From the NCBI RefSeq assembly GCF_030269445.1, contig NZ_BSTJ01000003.1:248001-312000 (forward strand): DNA of 64,000 nucleotides, read 5' to 3'. The notes below the pieces were generated by a model. That model ran no database searches. It saw only the letters and a list, made by a program, of their open reading frames with translations, and was not told the origin of the DNA. Position numbers and translations under genes: made by a program. Positions 62,670-64,000 of this stretch are shown piece by piece; positions within the stretch are counted from its first letter, which is position 1; each line of letters starts with the position of its first letter. Origin of the DNA: Actinoallomurus iriomotensis. Its GTDB lineage: Bacteria > Actinomycetota > Actinomycetes > Streptosporangiales > Streptosporangiaceae.

Positions 62670-63040
62670 CGGCCGCCCTCCTTGTCCTTCTCTGCCCGGT
62701 AGTCGGCATACCGGGCTTCAGCGAGTGGGATCGCTTCCTCATACCAACGCGACCATCGCCCCGCCTTGTCACCGGCGACCAGGAAGATCGCCGCGCGATC
62801 TGGGTCGAAGACGAACAGCATCCGGATCTCCGAACGACCGCGAGAGCCGGGCCTCAACTCCTTCAGGTTGCGCAGTGCACTGTGCTCCAACGTGTCGACG
62901 AGCGGCCGACCCAGCGCGGGGCCCACAGCGGCCAACCGGTCGATGGCCTGCTCGATCAGCGCGGCCGAGTCCGGCTCGGACTCGCAAAGCTTCAGGAACC
63001 ACGTCTCGACGGGCTCTAAGAGGATGACGTCCCACTCCAC
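62666..63040 (-). CDS. HigB/RelE-type toxin
   Basis: 124 residues: PVETWFLKLCESEPDSAALI, LGRPLVDTLEHSALRNLKEL, RGRSEIRMLFVFDPDRAAIF, LVAGDKAGRWSRWYEEAIPL. This matches the phage-derived Gp49-like/HigB family of ribosome-dependent mRNA interferases. The basic residues in RSEIRMLF and the KxGRWSRWY block are the expected active region. It would help keep the element. The gene is first in the pair, 150 bases left of an att copy. Confidence 0.85.
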   Translation of the reverse strand: MEWDVILLEPVETWFLKLCESEPDSAALIEQAIDRLAAVGPALGRPLVDTLEHSALRNLKELRPGSRGRSEIRMLFVFDPDRAAIFLVAGDKAGRWSRWYEEAIPLAEARYADYRAEKDKEGGR

Positions 63041-63195
63041 TGGGCCAATATAACCCCTGGCTCATACCCGCAGCACCTGGCCCCGAATCCACGTGCCTGA
63101 ACAAGACCCCGAGCGTCCGCCGTAGCATCCTCGCCGTTGCCGTCAGGGACGAGCCTCAAGGAGTAGCATTCGAATCCCGCTACCTGGGAAAACGA

Positions 63196-63345
63196 GAGCC
63201 TCCGGCCGGATTCGAACCGGCGACCTGCCGCTTACAAGGAATACGGACACCCCAGCTCGCGCACCGTCCGCTGAGGTGGACGGTGTTGAACGTATGCCGA
63301 TGGCTGTCCCCGGTTGGCGTCGTTGCCGTCACCGTTGCCGTCAGC
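63196..63345 (-). repeat. att copy 9: tRNA-Thr(TGT) 3' half
   Basis: Core 63196-63239. Right arm: CACCCCAGCTC, CCGCTGAGGTGGACGG and GTTGCCGTCACCGTTGCCGT (63320-63339). A lone CCGTTGCCGTCAGG (63133-63146) lies left. GC-rich flank absent. Bases 63041-63540 hold no gene. Confidence 0.78.
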
Positions 63346-63540
63346 CTTCCCTATCGCCGATGGCTTTACAGGACGCCATGGATCTTGGCGCCGCTCCCCC
63401 GCGGACCTGCACGGAGCCCCGAGCAGCTCCCGCAATGCCGCCGACGCATTCCGCGCATACTCCGGATCTTGAAACAGGCGCGCGGGTCTCACGGCTGTCG
63501 GCAAGTGGGGCCGCACGGGTTGCTTGACCTGATGCACCAT

Positions 63541-63912
63541 ATGCCCATGGCGCACCCTGCCCAGCAGTACTACAACCCAGACCTCACCGAAGAGGAGGAG
63601 CGAGCACTGCTTCGGCGGAACTACCTCCTTCTCCAGGCCGGTCAAGCCGCGCTGGGACTCATCAGCGCGGACATGCTCGCGCTAGCGGTAGAGCCTCGAC
63701 CTGATGCTGTGGTGATCCATGTCGCGGTCAGCCGGGAGACACCAGAACTCGCAGAGGACATCGACGACATCGTGTCCGATCTGAAAGCGTTCCTCTCCGG
63801 CGGCCCTGATCAGAACTCGACTATCACCGCGCGAGTCCATCTCGGCCCACCCGACGCCACCTGGCCCGGCTCCACCCAGGCGCTCCTATATGTGGCCAAG
63901 CCAGCGTCATGA
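63541..63912 (+). CDS. Hypothetical protein
   Basis: 123 residues; ATG 63541 and ATG 63547 are both possible. Sequence: HPAQQYYNPDLTEEEERALL, RRNYLLLQAGQAALGLISAD, VVIHVAVSRETPELAEDIDD, IVSDLKAFLSGG. Acidic and helical, then a beta segment (ARVHLGPPDATWPG). No family recognised. The stop overlaps the next start (ATGA), so the two form an operon. Confidence 0.65.
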   Translation: MPMAHPAQQYYNPDLTEEEERALLRRNYLLLQAGQAALGLISADMLALAVEPRPDAVVIHVAVSRETPELAEDIDDIVSDLKAFLSGGPDQNSTITARVHLGPPDATWPGSTQALLYVAKPAS

Positions 63913-64000
63913 ATCACTCGCTGCGCCGAATCCTGGCCGTCAAGCCCACAGGCCCCTGGTTGGCGGTAGTCGACGGAGCCTGGCATGTCGAGTCGCCCGC
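63909..64000 (+). CDS. Start of an unidentified gene, cut by the window edge
   Basis: ATG 63909 overlaps the previous stop by 4 bases. The first 30 codons read NHSLRRILAVKPTGPWLAVV, DGAWHVESP. It is coupled to the gene before it. Nothing can be said of its family. Confidence 0.6.
   Translation, partial: MNHSLRRILAVKPTGPWLAVVDGAWHVESP

Noticed and set aside
23690-63239. Regularly recurring 44-base units that could suggest a CRISPR or other repeat array
   Set aside because: Spacing is kilobases, not 30-40 bases, and the unit is a tRNA half with acceptor and T-arm. No cas genes are present.

Overview
The window is about 70% GC, with strong third-position GC bias, GTG/ATG starts, mycothiol-type enzymes, ECF and LuxR regulators, a Tat-exported enzyme and SapA-like and AICE-style mobile relics. 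This points to a large-genome actinomycete (Streptomyces/Streptosporangiales type). No rRNA, intact tRNA, Cas gene or replication origin is visible, so the species cannot be named from the sequence.

Region 1 (1-23.4 kb) looks like ordinary chromosome with some gene decay: a deleted mycothiol-dependent isomerase, a HEAT-repeat protein, a GNAT acetyltransferase, a frameshifted CHAP/peptidoglycan-binding protein, a kinase N-lobe fused to another domain, an AraC regulator, a RibD-like reductase, a flavin-binding protein, a LuxR/NB-ARC regulator and an Asp-nucleophile alpha/beta hydrolase. Its centrepiece is a tightly packed minus-strand operon (20.8 to 12.0 kb): GntR regulator, solute-binding lipoprotein, two sugar ABC permeases, an amino-sugar kinase, NanE epimerase, a ceramidase-fold hydrolase, a SIS protein and a Tat-exported TIM-barrel enzyme. 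It looks like an uptake and catabolism route for an N-acylated amino sugar. A methyltransferase and a DUF418 membrane protein follow.

Region 2 (about 23.6-64 kb) is an accretion island. The 3' half of one tRNA-Thr(TGT), always read on the minus strand, recurs nine times clearly (23.69, 32.81, 35.94, 38.74, 48.43, 52.96, 55.30, 60.97 and 63.20 kb) plus one relic at 34.25 kb. No 5' tRNA half is present, so the intact gene should lie to the right of the window. Each copy marks an end of an element integrated into that tRNA. Copies carry GC-rich hairpin flanks and repeated TTGCCGTC arms, or a second arm type with covarying hairpins. Three tyrosine-integrase C-terminal relics lie just left of att copies.

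Cargo between the att copies includes a beta-helix secreted protein, a fused ferredoxin/ferredoxin-reductase next to a P450, a PrsW protease pair, an ECF sigma factor with a reductase, lipoproteins, a SapA-like protein, a TetR/hemerythrin pair, cupin and XRE genes, an ArsR-SRPBCC regulator, a pentapeptide-repeat membrane protein, a double Clp-N protein, an MFS exporter, an S1-repeat protein and a HigBA-type toxin-antitoxin pair. Insertion sequences of the IS5, IS481, IS3 and ISAs1 types, mostly broken, litter 37.7-51.8 kb.
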